The position numbers were made by a program, and so were the translations under genes. The notes below the pieces were generated by a model. The model worked only from the letters and a program-made list of their open reading frames with translations. It ran no database searches and was not told where the DNA came from. From contig CAKZLK010000002.1 of assembly GCA_937125455.1 (NCBI GenBank), forward strand, positions 32,954-96,953: a DNA stretch of 64,000 bases, written 5' to 3'. This document shows positions 63,346 through 64,000 of the stretch, in pieces. Position 1 is the stretch's first letter; every line of letters starts with the position of its first letter. Origin of the DNA: an uncultured Aequorivita sp. (GTDB lineage: Bacteria; Bacteroidota; Bacteroidia; Flavobacteriales; Flavobacteriaceae).

Positions 63346-63851
63346 GAATCCAAGCAATCATATCATTAGGCGCGATTGCTGTTGTTTTTAGCGCATGTTC
63401 TGTTAACTATGGTTTTTCTGGCGCATCGGTTGATTATAACGAAGTTAAGACGTACTCCGTGGATTTCTTTCCTAATTACGCACCACTTGCCCAGCCTACA
63501 TTGGCGCAGGAGTTTACGGAAGAGCTTCGAAATATTTTTTTGAATCAAACTAAACTCGATTTAGTCAAAACTGATGGTGACCTTCAGTTTTCTGGCAAAA
63601 TAACCGATTACAGAACTGCGCCCGTGAGTATCCAAGCAAATGAGGTAGCTGCTCAGAACAAACTGACTATTACGGTTTCTGTGGTTTTTGTAAATACTAA
63701 AGATGACACCAAAAACTTCGAGCAAAGCTTTACGCAGTATGCGCTTTACGATAGCGACAAACCGCTATCCGAAGTAGAAAGTACCCTTATTGAGCAGGTT
63801 AATGAATTACTTACCCAAGATATTTTCAATAAAGCAGTAAGCGATTGGTAA
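63342..63851 (+). CDS. lptE: LptE-like LPS assembly lipoprotein
   Basis: A 169-residue lipoprotein. The start is a TTG at 63342 that overlaps the activator's stop. The lipobox is FSAC (Cys 19), followed by the family's SVNYGFSGASVDYNEVKTYS and an alpha/beta fold with EFTEELRNIFLNQTKL. LptE plugs the LptD barrel that delivers LPS to the outer leaflet. The assignment rests on the Bacteroidota LptE pattern and the conserved position after the sigma-54 activator. Confidence 0.88.
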   Translation: MRIQAIISLGAIAVVFSACSVNYGFSGASVDYNEVKTYSVDFFPNYAPLAQPTLAQEFTEELRNIFLNQTKLDLVKTDGDLQFSGKITDYRTAPVSIQANEVAAQNKLTITVSVVFVNTKDDTKNFEQSFTQYALYDSDKPLSEVESTLIEQVNELLTQDIFNKAVSDW

Positions 63852-64000
63852 TGAAATTAGACTGGCTTACTAAAAGTATTTCTAATCCAAACGTTTTGCT
63901 TGATTCAAAAGAAAATCTAGCAGAATTAAAAAAACGATTCCCATATTTATCGGCATTGCACACTTTCGATGCAAAATTGGAACAACTGGAAAGCGGTCTC
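63851..64000 (+). CDS. protein of unknown function, N-terminal part (cut by window edge)
   Basis: The first 50 codons of a gene that overlaps the lptE stop by one base (TAATG). It reads MKLDWLTKSISNPNVLLDSK and continues with a helical stretch (ENLAELKKRFPYLSALHTFD). In Flavobacteriia a helical protein of unknown function commonly lies between lptE and secG, and this fits that slot. No stop before the edge. Confidence 0.7.
   Translation, partial: MKLDWLTKSISNPNVLLDSKENLAELKKRFPYLSALHTFDAKLEQLESGL

Overview
The window looks like a chromosomal segment of a marine-type Flavobacteriaceae bacterium (phylum Bacteroidota). The evidence is AT-rich intergenic DNA, repeated TAnnTTTG promoter elements close to start codons, a type IX secretion sorting tail, a Rho factor with a long N/D/K-rich insert, and family gene neighbourhoods such as ftsH-LUD-cdsA-psd and miaB-sigma54 activator-lptE. 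The genus cannot be fixed from sequence alone.

Left accessory part (1-10550). An RHS/YD-repeat protein runs off the left edge. Divergent from it is a compact type II secretion/type IV pilus-like operon: pseudopilin, prepilin peptidase, GspE, secretin GspD, GspL/PilM-like and GspM/PilO-like genes. No GspF platform gene is visible. The operon stops at a GC-richer IS3-family element of about 1.2 kb that has a frameshifted orfA, a fused orfA/orfB reading frame and no visible target duplication. The IS abuts and truncates a DUF4932 metallopeptidase pseudogene that also carries two frameshifts and a nonsense codon. A 3'-end tRNA fragment and a strong terminator mark the boundary to the core genome.

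Core part (10550-56800). A long minus-strand series (DUF1599, BT_3928-like, ABC permease, TlpA-like, tpiA, prmA, clpS) is followed by folP-cdaA (c-di-AMP synthesis), an ABC exporter, truA, rho, pyrE/NUDIX, birA/rsfS, ftsH-LUD-cdsA-psd-ACBP, valS, murB, lipA, gapA, a TPR hybrid histidine kinase, lpxK, a Nif3-like gene, msrA and several small stress or envelope genes. A type IX-secreted vanadium haloperoxidase-like protein closes this part.

Right part (56872-64000). A kynurenine catabolism operon (kynU, DUF2306, kmo, a RidA-type 2-aminomuconate deaminase) runs into one open frame whose first ~85 residues are an aldehyde dehydrogenase (2-aminomuconate semialdehyde dehydrogenase type) and whose remaining ~350 are the C-terminal part of MiaB. 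It is followed by the usual miaB neighbours, a sigma-54 activator and lptE. This chimera means either a real deletion that removed the rest of the kynurenine operon and the MiaB N-terminus, or an assembly misjoin at a short shared sequence. It is the most striking single observation in the window.
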